Source: an uncultured Eubacteriales bacterium (lineage in GTDB: Bacteria; Bacillota; Clostridia; Oscillospirales; Oscillospiraceae). Taken from it: 64,000 nt of DNA. Positions within the stretch are counted from its first letter, which is position 1. Each line of letters starts with the position of its first letter. The position numbers were made by a program, and so were the translations under genes. The stretch lies in NCBI GenBank assembly GCA_900545585.1, contig UQZR01000005.1, positions 1 to 64,000 of the forward strand, read 5' to 3'. Under the pieces are notes generated by a model. That model did no database searches. It was not told the origin of the DNA and was given only the letters and a program-made list of their open reading frames with translations. Below, piece by piece: positions 40,643 to 48,958 of this stretch.

Positions 40643-41569
40643 TCAGCGGATGCGGATGATGGCCTTCACCGTGCCGCCGCCCACGGTGCCCACGATGGTG
40701 GCGTAGCGGCCGCTGCTGGTGCCGGTGACGGTGACCTTGGCGCCCTCCAGCTTGCAGACGCCGTTGCTGTCGCCGTCCATGGCCCAGGTCACGGACGCGT
40801 CAGTGCCCTTGAGCCCCAGGGTCCAGACCTCGCCGGCCTTGGCGCTCATCTCGAATACGCCGGTCTCGCTGGTGGAGGCCAGATCGCCCTCGTAGCCGCC
40901 CTCAGACGTGGCGGTGATGGTCAGCTTGCTGATATCCACCGTGGCGGTAGTATTGCCGGTGGTGCTTCCGGTGGTGCTTCCGGTAGTGCTGCCGGTGGTG
41001 CTGCCGGTGGTGTCGCTGCCCTCGGCGGCCTTGACGGTGACGCTGCACGTGGCCTCGGCGCTGCCCACCTTGGCGGTGATAACGGCGCTGCCCGCGGCCA
41101 CAGCCGTGACCTCGCCGGTATCGCTGACGGTGACGACGGCGGGATCGCTGCTGCTCCAGGCGCAGGTCTCCGTGGTCTCCTCATTGACCTTCAGCGTCTC
41201 CTTGCCGCCCACATCCAGCGCCAGCACCGCGCGGTTCAGGGTGATGGTATCGGCGGGCTCCACAGGGTCGGGATCCGGTGTGGGGGTAGGCTCGGGGATC
41301 ACGTCCTCCACAGGCGGCTTCTGGCCGCCGATGGCGGTTTTGATCTGGTCGCCGAACAGCAGCCATACCACCAGCAGCACCAGCAGGATCAGCACCAGCA
41401 CCACCACGGGGCCCAGAATGCTGGGTGCCTTGCGGCGGGGGGTCTCCGCTCTGCGGCGGCGCTTGGTGGCGCGGCCGCCGTAATAAGCATCGTCTTCTTC
41501 GCAGAACGGGCAGGTCTTATAGCTATCGGAGAACATCTCTCCGCATTTCTTGCACTTGATGAGACTCAT
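40643..41569 (-). CDS. zinc-ribbon, single-pass membrane protein with Ig-like (BIG2) domain
   Basis: A 308-residue protein. An N-terminal zinc ribbon (CKKCG...CPFCE, residues 6-23), a basic segment KRRRRAETPRRK, one membrane helix at about 50-72, a Pro/Thr/Asp linker, a BIG2-like domain (TLNRAVLALDVGGKETL... through VTVKAAEGSD), five TTGS-type repeats, and a second beta-rich domain to the end. The Ser/Thr repeat is a likely flexible spacer. The layout resembles the gene at 12134-12967. Function unknown; a cell-surface role is inferred. Confidence 0.75.
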   Translation of the reverse strand: MSLIKCKKCGEMFSDSYKTCPFCEEDDAYYGGRATKRRRRAETPRRKAPSILGPVVVLVLILLVLLVVWLLFGDQIKTAIGGQKPPVEDVIPEPTPTPDPDPVEPADTITLNRAVLALDVGGKETLKVNEETTETCAWSSSDPAVVTVSDTGEVTAVAAGSAVITAKVGSAEATCSVTVKAAEGSDTTGSTTGSTTGSTTGSTTGNTTATVDISKLTITATSEGGYEGDLASTSETGVFEMSAKAGEVWTLGLKGTDASVTWAMDGDSNGVCKLEGAKVTVTGTSSGRYATIVGTVGGGTVKAIIRIR

Positions 41570-41600
41570 GTGGATACCTCCGAGAAAAAATCTATTTTAC

Positions 41601-41629
41601 ATAATACCCATTTCACCCCCTCACGTCAA
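41601..41629 (-). promoter_or_regulatory. promoter of the zinc-ribbon Ig-like gene
   Basis: On the minus strand TTGACG (41624-41629), a 17-base spacer and TATTAT (41601-41606). Confidence 0.7.
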
Positions 41630-41680
41630 CCGTCTATCGCCGAAATTCATTCTTTTTTTACATGATGCGCCCTGCGCCGC

Positions 41681-41709
41681 TTGCTTTTCTCCGTCACATT
41701 TCCTATAAT
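41681..41709 (+). promoter_or_regulatory. promoter of udk
   Basis: TTGCTT (41681-41686), a 17-base spacer and TATAAT (41704-41709), 33 bases before the udk ATG. Confidence 0.75.
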
Positions 41710-41741
41710 GGCGGCAGAGATCACTTGGGAGGGCCCGTGAC

Positions 41742-42356
41742 ATGAACACCATTTTCATCGGCATCGCAGGCGGCACCGACAGCGGCAAGACCACGCTGAC
41801 GGAGCATCTGGCCGCCCGCTTCGGCAGTGACATCAGTGTGGTACACCACGACAACTACTACAAGCGGCAGGACCGCCCCTTTGAGGAGCGCTGCCAGCAG
41901 AACTACGATCACCCGGACGCCTTCGACACCGATCTGATGATCGCGGACCTGAAGGCGCTGAAGCGGGGCGAGACCATCCACTGCCCCGTGTACGACTACG
42001 CCATCCACAACCGCACCGCGGAGACGGTGGAGGTGAAGCCCACCAAGGTGGTGATCGTGGAGGGCATCCTCATCTTCCAGAACAAGGAGCTGCGGGACCT
42101 GCTGGACATCAAAATTTTCGTGGAGACGGACGCCGACGTCCGCATCCTGCGCCGCGCCCTGCGGGACGTGGAGGAGCGGGGCCGGTCGCTGGAGTCGGTG
42201 GTGAACCAGTATCTCACCACGGTGAAGCCCATGCATGAGCAGTTCGTGGAGCCCACCCGCAAGTTCGCGGACATCATCGTGCTGGAGGGCGGCCACAATC
42301 TGGTGGCGCTGGACATGATCATGCAGCGCATCGCCAACCACATTGCGGAGAGCTGA
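41742..42356 (+). CDS. udk: uridine kinase
   Basis: A 204-residue P-loop kinase that phosphorylates uridine and cytidine in pyrimidine salvage. Walker A GGTDSGKTT at residues 10-18, the HHDNYYK motif, DHPDAFDTDL, YDYAIHNRT and the LID RILRRALRDVEERGRS are those of the family. It is followed after one base by the DUF218 gene. Confidence 0.94.
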   Translation: MNTIFIGIAGGTDSGKTTLTEHLAARFGSDISVVHHDNYYKRQDRPFEERCQQNYDHPDAFDTDLMIADLKALKRGETIHCPVYDYAIHNRTAETVEVKPTKVVIVEGILIFQNKELRDLLDIKIFVETDADVRILRRALRDVEERGRSLESVVNQYLTTVKPMHEQFVEPTRKFADIIVLEGGHNLVALDMIMQRIANHIAES

Positions 42357-42357
42357 C

Positions 42358-43113
42358 ATGAAACGTGCCCTTTTCCGTATCGCCGCCGTACTGTGCATCG
42401 CGCTGGCGGCGTTCTTCCTGATGCCGGTCTTTGGCGGCATCCTGCACTTCGGCATGATCTGGCCGGCGGCGGTACTGCTGTCGGCAGCGGCGGTGCTGCT
42501 GCGGCCGGACTTCTTCCGCCGCCTGCTGCGGCCCCGATGGCTGCGGCGGGCCGTGAGCCTGCTGGCGGCGGTGTGCGCCGCAGCGGTGCTGGTGACGCTG
42601 GGTATGATGGCCCGGGCGGCAGGGAATCGTCCGCCGGAGGACATGCCCTGCACCGTCATCGTGCTGGGCTGTCAGGTGCTGGAGGACGGGCGGCCCAGTC
42701 TAATGCTGCAAAAGCGCATCGACGCGGCCTACGGCTATCTCTCCGCCCACCCCGATGCGGCCTGCGTCGCCTCCGGAGGGCTGGACGACAGCGAGACGGT
42801 GACGGAAGCCCAGTGCATCCGCAGCACGCTGGTATCCATGGGCATCGACGAAGGCCGCATCTATCTGGAGGACCGGTCCCGCTCCACCGAGGAGAATCTG
42901 TCCTTCTCCGCCGCCATCATACGGGAGCAGAGCCTGCCGCAGCAGGCGGTCATCGCCTCCGACAACTTCCACCAGCTGCGCGCCGCCATCTGGGCAGAGC
43001 GGGACGGGCTGACGCCCTACGCCGCAGGCTGCGCCAGCCCCTGGTTCCTCACTGCGGGCTACTGGGCGCGGGAGGCGGCGGCGCTGCTCTGCATGGCGGT
43101 CACCGGCATGTAG
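42358..43113 (+). CDS. DUF218 (YdcF/SanA-like) membrane protein
   Basis: A 251-residue protein with two or three N-terminal membrane helices (about 5-25, 29-47, 62-82) and a DUF218 domain: VIVLGCQVLEDGRPSLMLQKRIDAAYGYL, SGGLDDSETVTEAQCI and EDRSRSTEENLSFS. Family members (SanA, ElyC, YdcF) affect the cell envelope, but the reaction is unknown. The ATG at 42358 follows GGAG; it is transcribed with udk. Confidence 0.85.
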   Translation: MKRALFRIAAVLCIALAAFFLMPVFGGILHFGMIWPAAVLLSAAAVLLRPDFFRRLLRPRWLRRAVSLLAAVCAAAVLVTLGMMARAAGNRPPEDMPCTVIVLGCQVLEDGRPSLMLQKRIDAAYGYLSAHPDAACVASGGLDDSETVTEAQCIRSTLVSMGIDEGRIYLEDRSRSTEENLSFSAAIIREQSLPQQAVIASDNFHQLRAAIWAERDGLTPYAAGCASPWFLTAGYWAREAAALLCMAVTGM

Positions 43114-43152
43114 AGCCATTGTTGCCAGATTTTAAACCTTTGGAAAATGTCC

Positions 43153-43180
43153 TTGCATTTTTCAATTTTCATGATAGAAT
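43153..43180 (+). promoter_or_regulatory. promoter of the small ferredoxin
   Basis: TTGCAT (43153-43158), a 16-base A/T-rich spacer and TAGAAT (43175-43180), 30 bases before the ATG. Confidence 0.7.
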
Positions 43181-43210
43181 AGGCTTACAAATCTTTATGG
43201 AGGTGCTACT

Positions 43211-43384
43211 ATGGCTTATCAGATCGGTTCCGCTTGCGTCAGCTGCGGTGCTTGCGCGGACGCATGTCCCGTGGGTGCTATCTCTCAGGGCGATGATCGT
43301 TACGTCATCGATGCCGGTGCCTGCCTGGACTGCGGTTCTTGCAGCGATACCTGCCCCAATGGCGCTATCAGCCCCGCTGAGTAA
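43211..43384 (+). CDS. small 2x[4Fe-4S] ferredoxin
   Basis: A 57-residue protein read from the sequence, beginning MAYQIGSACVSCGACADACP. Two complete CxxCxxCxxxCP motifs (CVSCGACADACP and CLDCGSCSDTCP) ligate two 4Fe-4S clusters, the clostridial ferredoxin type that carries low-potential electrons in the cytoplasm. A GGAGGTGC site precedes the ATG. It has its own promoter and terminator and no redox enzyme beside it, so it is likely a general electron carrier. Codons are biased to T-ending forms more than in its neighbours, as in very highly expressed genes. Confidence 0.94.
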   Translation: MAYQIGSACVSCGACADACPVGAISQGDDRYVIDAGACLDCGSCSDTCPNGAISPAE

Positions 43385-43400
43385 TTTACATACGAGCGGT

Positions 43401-43433
43401 AAAGTGACCGGCCCTCTGGCCGGTCACTTTTTT
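43401..43433 (+). terminator. ferredoxin terminator
   Basis: GTGACCGGCC (43404-43413), loop CTCT, GGCCGGTCAC (43418-43427), then six T. Confidence 0.9.
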
Positions 43434-43434
43434 G

Positions 43435-43463
43435 TTGCGGACGGCGGCTGTTTATATTACAAT
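43435..43463 (+). promoter_or_regulatory. promoter of the methyltransferase-rsmI operon
   Basis: TTGCGG (43435-43440), a 17-base spacer and TACAAT (43458-43463). Confidence 0.6.
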
Positions 43464-43492
43464 AGAGGCAGTTTATGGCAGGAGGACGGTGT

Positions 43493-44215
43493 ATGGAGCG
43501 ATGGGACACCCTGTGGGACGGCGGCTGGACGTTCTGCTTTGACGACGGCGCATTCAAGCCCTCCACAGACTCCTTCCTGCTGGGCAGCTTTCCGCCGCTG
43601 CGGCGGGGCTGGCGGGTCTGCGATCTGGGCTCCGGCACGGGGCTGCTGGGCCTGCTGCTTCTGGCGCGGGAGCCGTCCCTCACCGTCACGGGACTGGAGC
43701 TGTCCCCCGCTGCCTGCGCTCTGGCGGACCGCACCGCCGCAGCCAACGGCCTGACGGACCGGCTGATCACGCTGCCCTGCGACCTGCGGGACCGCAGACA
43801 GCTGCCGCCGGCGGGACGCTTCGATCTGGCGGTGTCCAACCCGCCCTACTTCCCTGCCAGAGGCGGGAAAACGGCGGCCGGCAGCCGCGGCATTCACCGT
43901 GCCGAGCTGGCATGCACCATGGAGCAGCTGTGTGCGGCGGCAGCGTACCTGCTGCGCAGCGGCGGGCAGTTCTGTCTCGTGTACCGCACGGAGCGGCTGG
44001 CGGAGCTGATGGAGACGCTGCGGCGGCACCGGCTGGAGCCGAAGGTGCTGCGGTTCGTCCAGAAAAACGCCGCATCCGCGCCATCGCTGCTGCTGATGGC
44101 CTGCCGCAAGGACGGAGGCACCGGCCTGGCGGTGCAGCCGCCGCTGCTGCTGCAAAACGACGATGGCACGGAGACGCCGGAGCTGCGGCGCATCTATTTT
44201 AAGGAGAAGGGATAA
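43493..44215 (+). CDS. tRNA1(Val) adenine-N6 methyltransferase-like (TrmN6/YfiC family)
   Basis: A 240-residue SAM-dependent methyltransferase. The N-terminal FKPSTDSFLLGSF block, the SAM motif VCDLGSGTGLLGLLL, and the N6-adenine motif NPPY in VSNPPYFPARGGKTAAGS are as in TrmN6. It probably modifies A37 of a tRNA, though substrate is inferred from the family. The ATG at 43493 follows GGAGGA with 6 bases of spacing. rsmI follows after 4 bases. Confidence 0.85.
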   Translation: MERWDTLWDGGWTFCFDDGAFKPSTDSFLLGSFPPLRRGWRVCDLGSGTGLLGLLLLAREPSLTVTGLELSPAACALADRTAAANGLTDRLITLPCDLRDRRQLPPAGRFDLAVSNPPYFPARGGKTAAGSRGIHRAELACTMEQLCAAAAYLLRSGGQFCLVYRTERLAELMETLRRHRLEPKVLRFVQKNAASAPSLLLMACRKDGGTGLAVQPPLLLQNDDGTETPELRRIYFKEKG

Positions 44216-44219
44216 CACT

Positions 44220-45047
44220 ATGGCTGGTATGTTATATCTGGTGGCCACGCCCATCGGCAATCTGGGAGACTTTTCCCCCCGTGCCGTGGAGACGCTGGCC
44301 CGGGCGGATTTCATCGCCGCCGAGGACACCCGCGTATCCGTAAAGCTGCTGAACCACTTCGACATCAGGAAGCCGCTGGTCAGCTACCACGAGCATAACC
44401 GCGCCGCCGCAGGGCAGACCATTCTGGCCCGCCTGCTGGAGGGTGAGACCTGCGCACTGGTGACGGATGCGGGCACCCCCGCCATCAGCGACCCCGGCCA
44501 GGATCTGGTGGCCCTGTGCGCCGCTAACGGCGTGACGGTACAGGCCATCCCCGGCTGCTGCGCCGCCATCGCGGCCCTGGCTGTGTCGGGGCTGGACACG
44601 GGGCGATTCACCTTCGAGGGTTTCCTGCCCTCCGGCAAAAAGGAGCGCCGCGCCGCGCTGGAGGAACTGACCGGCGAGGTACGGACCATGGTGTTCCACG
44701 AGGCGCCCCACCGGCTGCGGTCCGCGCTGGCGGACATGGCGGAGGTTCTGGGCGACCGCCCCGTGGCTCTGTGCCGCGAATTGACGAAGCTCCATGAGGA
44801 GACGGTGCGTACCACGCTGGCTCAGGCCGCCGCCTACTACGCCGCCAATGAGCCCCGCGGCGAGTACGTGCTGGTGGTGGCGGGACGGCCCCGTCAGTAT
44901 CTGCCCCAGCTGACGCTGGAGGAAGGCGTGGAGCGGGTGCTGCGCCTGCGGGAGGGCGGCATGAAGATGAAGGACGCCGTGCGGCAGGTGGCCGATGATA
45001 CGGGCCTGAGCCGCAACGAACTGTACAACGCGGCGCTGCAGCGCTGA
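44220..45047 (+). CDS. rsmI: 16S rRNA 2'-O-ribose C1402 methyltransferase RsmI
   Basis: A 275-residue tetrapyrrole-methylase-fold enzyme. LYLVATPIGNLGDFSPRAVETL, AEDTRVS, LVTDAGTPAISDPG and SGLDTGRFTFEGFLPSGKKER are the RsmI signatures. It modifies the ribosomal P-site region. AAGGAGAAGGG precedes the ATG. It ends at a good terminator. Confidence 0.95.
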   Translation: MAGMLYLVATPIGNLGDFSPRAVETLARADFIAAEDTRVSVKLLNHFDIRKPLVSYHEHNRAAAGQTILARLLEGETCALVTDAGTPAISDPGQDLVALCAANGVTVQAIPGCCAAIAALAVSGLDTGRFTFEGFLPSGKKERRAALEELTGEVRTMVFHEAPHRLRSALADMAEVLGDRPVALCRELTKLHEETVRTTLAQAAAYYAANEPRGEYVLVVAGRPRQYLPQLTLEEGVERVLRLREGGMKMKDAVRQVADDTGLSRNELYNAALQR

Positions 45048-45067
45048 GCCTCCCCGAAAAAATGCGG

Positions 45068-45104
45068 AAATACCTGCGCAGATTGCGGCTTCGCAGGTAT
45101 TTTT
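45068..45104 (+). terminator. rsmI terminator
   Basis: AAATACCTGCG (45068-45078) pairs with CGCAGGTATTTTT (45092-45104), ending in a T-run. Confidence 0.85.
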
Positions 45105-45141
45105 ATATGTCTTTGCGTCATTTCATTTATTTCGGCAGTAG

Positions 45142-45171
45142 AAAAGCGCCGGTATGGTCTCCGGCGCTTTT
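45142..45171. terminator. terminator of the AbrB-family gene
   Basis: AAAAGCGCCGG (45142-45152) and CCGGCGCTTTT (45161-45171); T-run on the minus strand 6 bases after the stop. Confidence 0.8.
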
Positions 45172-45177
45172 CGGCTG

Positions 45178-45423
45178 TCAGTTGTCCCCGCGAAGCTCCC
45201 TCAAACACTTCGCGCAGACATTTTTTCCGCGGAACACCGACACGTCCTTGACACCGTCACAGAAGATGCAGCTGGGCCGATATTTCTTGAGAATGACCGA
45301 TGATCCCTCAACATATATCTCCAGCGCGTCCCTCTCCGTGATGTCCAGCGTCCGGCGCAGCTCGATGGGAAGTACGATCCTTCCCAGCTCGTCCACACGT
45401 CTGACGATCCCCGTCGCTTTCAC
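45178..45423 (-). CDS. AbrB/SpoVT-type transition-state regulator with Cys-rich end
   Basis: An 81-residue protein. The swapped-hairpin AbrB DNA-binding domain fills the N-terminus: KATGIVRRVDELGRIVLPIELRRTLDI...IYVEGSSVILKKY. The C-terminal 30 residues hold four cysteines (CIFC and CAKC), a likely zinc site. AbrB-type proteins control the switch from growth to stationary phase and sporulation. The start is GTG at 45421-45423, after a run of six G. Its promoter overlaps a plus-strand promoter, and TTGACAG/CTGTCAA inverted sites suggest autoregulation. Confidence 0.9.
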   Translation of the reverse strand: MKATGIVRRVDELGRIVLPIELRRTLDITERDALEIYVEGSSVILKKYRPSCIFCDGVKDVSVFRGKNVCAKCLRELRGDN

Positions 45424-45462
45424 TTGTGGTATCCCCCCTATTCAGTTGTCCCAAATATGCGG

Positions 45463-45506
45463 TTGACAGGCGGTTTCAGTATGACATATTTTGCAAATTC
45501 TGTCAA
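45463..45506. promoter_or_regulatory. overlapping opposed promoters for the AbrB gene and spmAB
   Basis: Minus strand: TTGACA (45501-45506), 17-base spacer, CATACT (45478-45483), for the AbrB gene. Plus strand: TTGACA (45463-45468), 16-base spacer, CATATT (45485-45490), toward spmA. The two -35 elements form the inverted pair TTGACAG/CTGTCAA. RNA polymerase cannot occupy both at once. Confidence 0.6.
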
Positions 45507-45622
45507 CTGCTCTTCGCCAAAAGCCCTGTCGTTTCCACAAATATTGCGCTGTGGCGGCGCATATTCTCCCTGCACAAGGAAAAATACGCCCCGCAGCGGG
45601 CGCGGGAGAGGAGGCACATCTC

Positions 45623-46201
45623 ATGGCGATGGGTCTGGTGTGGACGCTGATGGTGACGGCGGCGCTGGTGTGCGGCGCGGTGCAGGGAATGCTGCCCGCT
45701 GTGACAGCGGCGGCCATGAAGGGTGCGTCCGCCGCCGTGGAGCTGACACTGTCCATGGCAGGGGCGCTGTGCCTGTGGTCGGGGGTCATGACGGTGATGG
45801 AGCGGGGCGGCCTGACGCGGGGGCTGGCCCGCCTGTTCCGCCCTCTGCTGCGTCGCATCCTCCCCCGCGCCAGCCGGGATGCCGACACGCTGGCGGCGGT
45901 ATCCGCCAACGTATCCGCCAATCTGCTGGGACTGGGCAACGCCGCCACGCCGCTGGGTATCCGCGCCGCACAACGGATGGCAACAGGCTGCGGCGGCACC
46001 GCCAGCGACGAGCTGTGCCGTCTGGTGGTGCTGAATACTGCGTCCATCCAACTGCTGCCCACCACCGTGGCCGCCGTCCGCAGTGCCCAGGGCTGCGCCG
46101 CGCCGCTGGACATCCTGCCGGCGGTCTGGCTGTCCTCGGTGCTGTCCGTCACGGCAGGACTGCTGGCCGCCCGCCTTTTGCAGCGGGTCTGGAGGGCATG
46201 A
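45623..46201 (+). CDS. spmA: spore maturation protein A
   Basis: A 192-residue membrane protein of the nucleoside-recognition (Gate) family. In Bacillus it is needed with SpmB for full dehydration of the spore core. SANVSANLLGLGNAATPLGIRAAQRM and LNTASIQLLPTTVAAVR are typical. The ATG at 45623 was chosen for the AGGAGG 8 bases upstream; the next ATG is two codons on. The stop overlaps spmB (ATGA). Confidence 0.9.
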   Translation: MAMGLVWTLMVTAALVCGAVQGMLPAVTAAAMKGASAAVELTLSMAGALCLWSGVMTVMERGGLTRGLARLFRPLLRRILPRASRDADTLAAVSANVSANLLGLGNAATPLGIRAAQRMATGCGGTASDELCRLVVLNTASIQLLPTTVAAVRSAQGCAAPLDILPAVWLSSVLSVTAGLLAARLLQRVWRA

Positions 46202-46725
46202 CCGTGGATATCGCCTCCCTCCTGATCCCTCTGCTGCTGACGGCGGCGGCCCTGTGGGCCCTGGGTCGTCGGGTAGACGTGTACGACGCTCTCACCGCCG
46301 GTGCATCGGAGGGCCTGACGGTGCTGCTGCGCATCGTGCCGTCCCTCATCGCGCTTTTAACGGCGGTGTATATGTTCCGTGCCTCCGGTGCGCTGGACCT
46401 GCTGACGGAGCTGCTGGCGCCGGTGCTGGAGAAGCTGGGCATCCCGCCGGAGACGGCGGCGCTGCTGCTCATCCGGCCGGTGTCCGGCTCCGGCGCGCTG
46501 GCGGTGGGCAGCGAACTGATGGCCGCCCACGGGCCGGACAGCTACATCGGCCGGTGTGCGGCGGTGATGCTGGGCTGTACGGAGACCACGTTCTACACCA
46601 TCGCCGTGTATTTCGGCGCGGCGGGCATCCGCCGCACCCGCTACACCATACCGGCGGCGCTGACCGCTGATCTGGCGGGCTTCATGGCGGCGGCGTGGAG
46701 TGTGCGTCTGTTCTTCGGAGCATAG
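46198..46725 (+). CDS. spmB: spore maturation protein B
   Basis: A 175-residue membrane protein partner of SpmA with the same Gate-type fold. GASEGLTVLLRIVPSLIALLTAVYMFRASGAL and RPVSGSGALAVGSELM...GCTETTFYTIAVYFG are the family blocks. The ATG overlaps the spmA stop; GGAGG precedes it. It ends at the terminator 46727-46754. Confidence 0.92.
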   Translation: MTVDIASLLIPLLLTAAALWALGRRVDVYDALTAGASEGLTVLLRIVPSLIALLTAVYMFRASGALDLLTELLAPVLEKLGIPPETAALLLIRPVSGSGALAVGSELMAAHGPDSYIGRCAAVMLGCTETTFYTIAVYFGAAGIRRTRYTIPAALTADLAGFMAAAWSVRLFFGA

Positions 46726-46726
46726 A

Positions 46727-46754
46727 AAAAGCGCACCCCGCGGGGTGCGCTTTT
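46727..46754. terminator. terminator shared by spmB and argS
   Basis: AAAAGCGCACCCCG and CGGGGTGCGCTTTT form a perfect palindrome centred at 46740/46741, with A and T runs for both directions. Confidence 0.85.
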
Positions 46755-46764
46755 CGCGGCTTTT

Positions 46765-48507
46765 TTACATCTTCTCCGGTGCGGAGCAGCCAATAAGGGT
46801 CATGCCGTTTTTCAGCACGGCCCGGGCGGTATCCGCCAGCTTCAGGCGGGCCAGCAGCACGTTCTTCTCCTCGCCCTTGATGCGGCAGGCGTTGTAGAAC
46901 TTGTGGAACGCGGCGGCCAGCTCGGACAGATAGCGATTGATAAAGCTGGGATCGTAGTCACGGGCAGCCAGACGCACCACCACCGGGTACTGGGCCAGCT
47001 GCTTGATGAGCGCCTTCTCCTCGTCGGCGGTAAGCAGTGCCAGATCGGCCTGCGCCGCGGCGGGCACGTCGAAGCCCTCCGCCGCCAGCGCCTTCAGCAG
47101 GGTGCAGATGCGGGCGTAGGCGTACTGCACGTAGTACACGGGGTTCTCGCTGTCCTCCCGCACGGCCAGGCCCAGGTCGAACTCCATCTGGGTGTCGGGC
47201 TTGGCGTTGAAGAACCAGCGGCAGGCGTCCACAGGGATCTCGTCCAGCAGATCGGTGAGGCTGATGGCTTTGCCGGTGCGCTTGGACATACGCACTACCT
47301 CGCCGTCCCGCACCAGCTTCACCAGCTGCATCAGCACGATGTCCAGCCGGTGCTCACCGTCCAGCCCCAGCGCGTCCATGGCGCCCTTCAGACGGGCCAC
47401 ATGGCCGTGGTGGTCGGCGCCCCAGATGTTCACCACCTTGTCAAAGCCGCGGACGGCAAATTTGTTCCGGTGGTAGGCGATATCGGCGGCAAAATAGGTG
47501 TAGAAGCCGTTGGCGCGGCGGAGCACGTCGTCCTTCAAGGCCAGCTTTTCGATGTCCTCGTCGGACTTACCGGCGGCGCGGAGCTTCTCCGCCAGGATCT
47601 CGGAGGTCTTGAGCCACAGGGCGCCGTCCTTCTCGTACGTCCAGCCCCGGTCGGTCAGCAGCTGCACGGAGTCGGCCACATAGCCGCTCTCGTGAAGACT
47701 GGACTCGAAGAACCACTGGTCGTACTGGATGCCGTAGCGGGCCAGATCGGTCTTCATCTTGGGGATGTTGCGGCTCAGGCCGAACTGAGCCAGCGCGTCG
47801 TGGCGTACCTGCTCCTCGCAGTTCAGGTACTTATCGCCCTCCTGCTCATAGAATGCCTGCGCCAGCTCGCGGATGTCATCGCCGTGGTAGCCGTCCTCGG
47901 GGAATTCCACGGCATCCTCGCCCTTGATGATCTGGAGGTAGCGGGCTTCCAGGCTCTTGGCGAACTTCTCGATCTGGTTGCCGGCGTCGTTGACGTAGAA
48001 CTCGCGGGTCACATCGGCGCCGGACTTCTGCAGCACGCTGGCCAGTGTGTCGCCCAGCACGCCGCCCCGGGCGTTGCCCATGTGCATGGGGCCGGTGGGG
48101 TTGGCGGACACGAACTCCACCATATACTTCTTCCCCGCCAGCATATCGTTCTCACCATAATGCTCGCCGACAGACTCGATGCCGGCGACCGTGTCGGCGT
48201 ACCACTTGCCGCCCAGACGGAAGTTCAGGAAGCCGGGGCCCGCCAGCTCCACGGAGGTGAAGTAGCTGCCCTCCAGCGCCATGTTGTCGATGAGTGTCTG
48301 AGCCACCTGACGGGGGTTCATCCTCATGGCCTTGGCCGCCGCCAGACAGAAGGTGGTGGTATAGTCGCCGTTGGCGGTGTCCTTGGGGATCTCCACCGCC
48401 GGGGTCACGGTAATGCCGGACGGTAAAACACCGGCGGCCGCCGCCTTCTCGTAGGCGGAAACGGTCAGCTGCAGCACCTGATCCTTGGCGCTCTGTATCA
48501 TATTCAT
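46765..48507 (-). CDS. argS: arginyl-tRNA synthetase
   Basis: A 580-residue class I synthetase. The HIGH-like PTGPMHMGNARGG, WGADHHGH and the KMSKS-like VRMSKRTG are in order, and the C-terminal anticodon domain ends CSAPEKM. The start MNMIQSAK at 48507 follows AGAGGAG; earlier in-frame codons lie inside the DUF1934 gene. It is transcribed with murI and DUF1934. Confidence 0.96.
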   Translation of the reverse strand: MNMIQSAKDQVLQLTVSAYEKAAAAGVLPSGITVTPAVEIPKDTANGDYTTTFCLAAAKAMRMNPRQVAQTLIDNMALEGSYFTSVELAGPGFLNFRLGGKWYADTVAGIESVGEHYGENDMLAGKKYMVEFVSANPTGPMHMGNARGGVLGDTLASVLQKSGADVTREFYVNDAGNQIEKFAKSLEARYLQIIKGEDAVEFPEDGYHGDDIRELAQAFYEQEGDKYLNCEEQVRHDALAQFGLSRNIPKMKTDLARYGIQYDQWFFESSLHESGYVADSVQLLTDRGWTYEKDGALWLKTSEILAEKLRAAGKSDEDIEKLALKDDVLRRANGFYTYFAADIAYHRNKFAVRGFDKVVNIWGADHHGHVARLKGAMDALGLDGEHRLDIVLMQLVKLVRDGEVVRMSKRTGKAISLTDLLDEIPVDACRWFFNAKPDTQMEFDLGLAVREDSENPVYYVQYAYARICTLLKALAAEGFDVPAAAQADLALLTADEEKALIKQLAQYPVVVRLAARDYDPSFINRYLSELAAAFHKFYNACRIKGEEKNVLLARLKLADTARAVLKNGMTLIGCSAPEKM

Positions 48508-48509
48508 AG

Positions 48510-48950
48510 TCAGTTCTCCTCTTTCGTTAAAGTCAGCTCCACCCGCAGCACCGACAGGGGCTGCGCGCCGATGAGCAGTGTATACGCCAGTGTGATAAAG
48601 CCGTGGCCCTGTCGGGACAGCTGCCACGCCACCTCCTGAGTGACGACATTCAGCGTCAGGCTGCCGCCATCACCACCATCAATGCGCGTGGCAGTGGGTG
48701 TCTTGGGGTCCAGCAGCAGGCCGTAGCCCCCGCCATCCGCCTCGTTGATGACCACCGCGCGGTGGGTGGCCGTCTCCAGCTTCACATCGGAGACGATGGC
48801 GCTGCCGTCGGCCTCGTTGGCCGCCTCATACCGCAGATGCCACCCCTCCGGCAGCTTTTCCAGCGCGCCCGTGCCGCGGAAGATCAGCTGATCCTCCTGC
48901 CCGCCGAAGCGGCTGGTGCTCCGGACCGTGATCTGTACATGCTCTGCCAT
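48510..48950 (-). CDS. DUF1934 (YwiB-like) beta-barrel protein
   Basis: A 146-residue protein of the DUF1934 calycin-like family that commonly precedes argS in Firmicutes. VQITVRSTSRFGGQEDQLIFRGTG and ETATHRAVVINEADGGGYGLLL alternate as beta strands. Function unknown. It is 8 bases after murI and 2 bases before argS. Confidence 0.83.
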   Translation of the reverse strand: MAEHVQITVRSTSRFGGQEDQLIFRGTGALEKLPEGWHLRYEAANEADGSAIVSDVKLETATHRAVVINEADGGGYGLLLDPKTPTATRIDGGDGGSLTLNVVTQEVAWQLSRQGHGFITLAYTLLIGAQPLSVLRVELTLTKEEN

Positions 48951-48958
48951 GGCTCACC

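Noticed and set aside
40940..41020. CRISPR-like short repeat
   Set aside because: The 12-base repeats are in frame and code for a TTGS linker, with no unique spacers.
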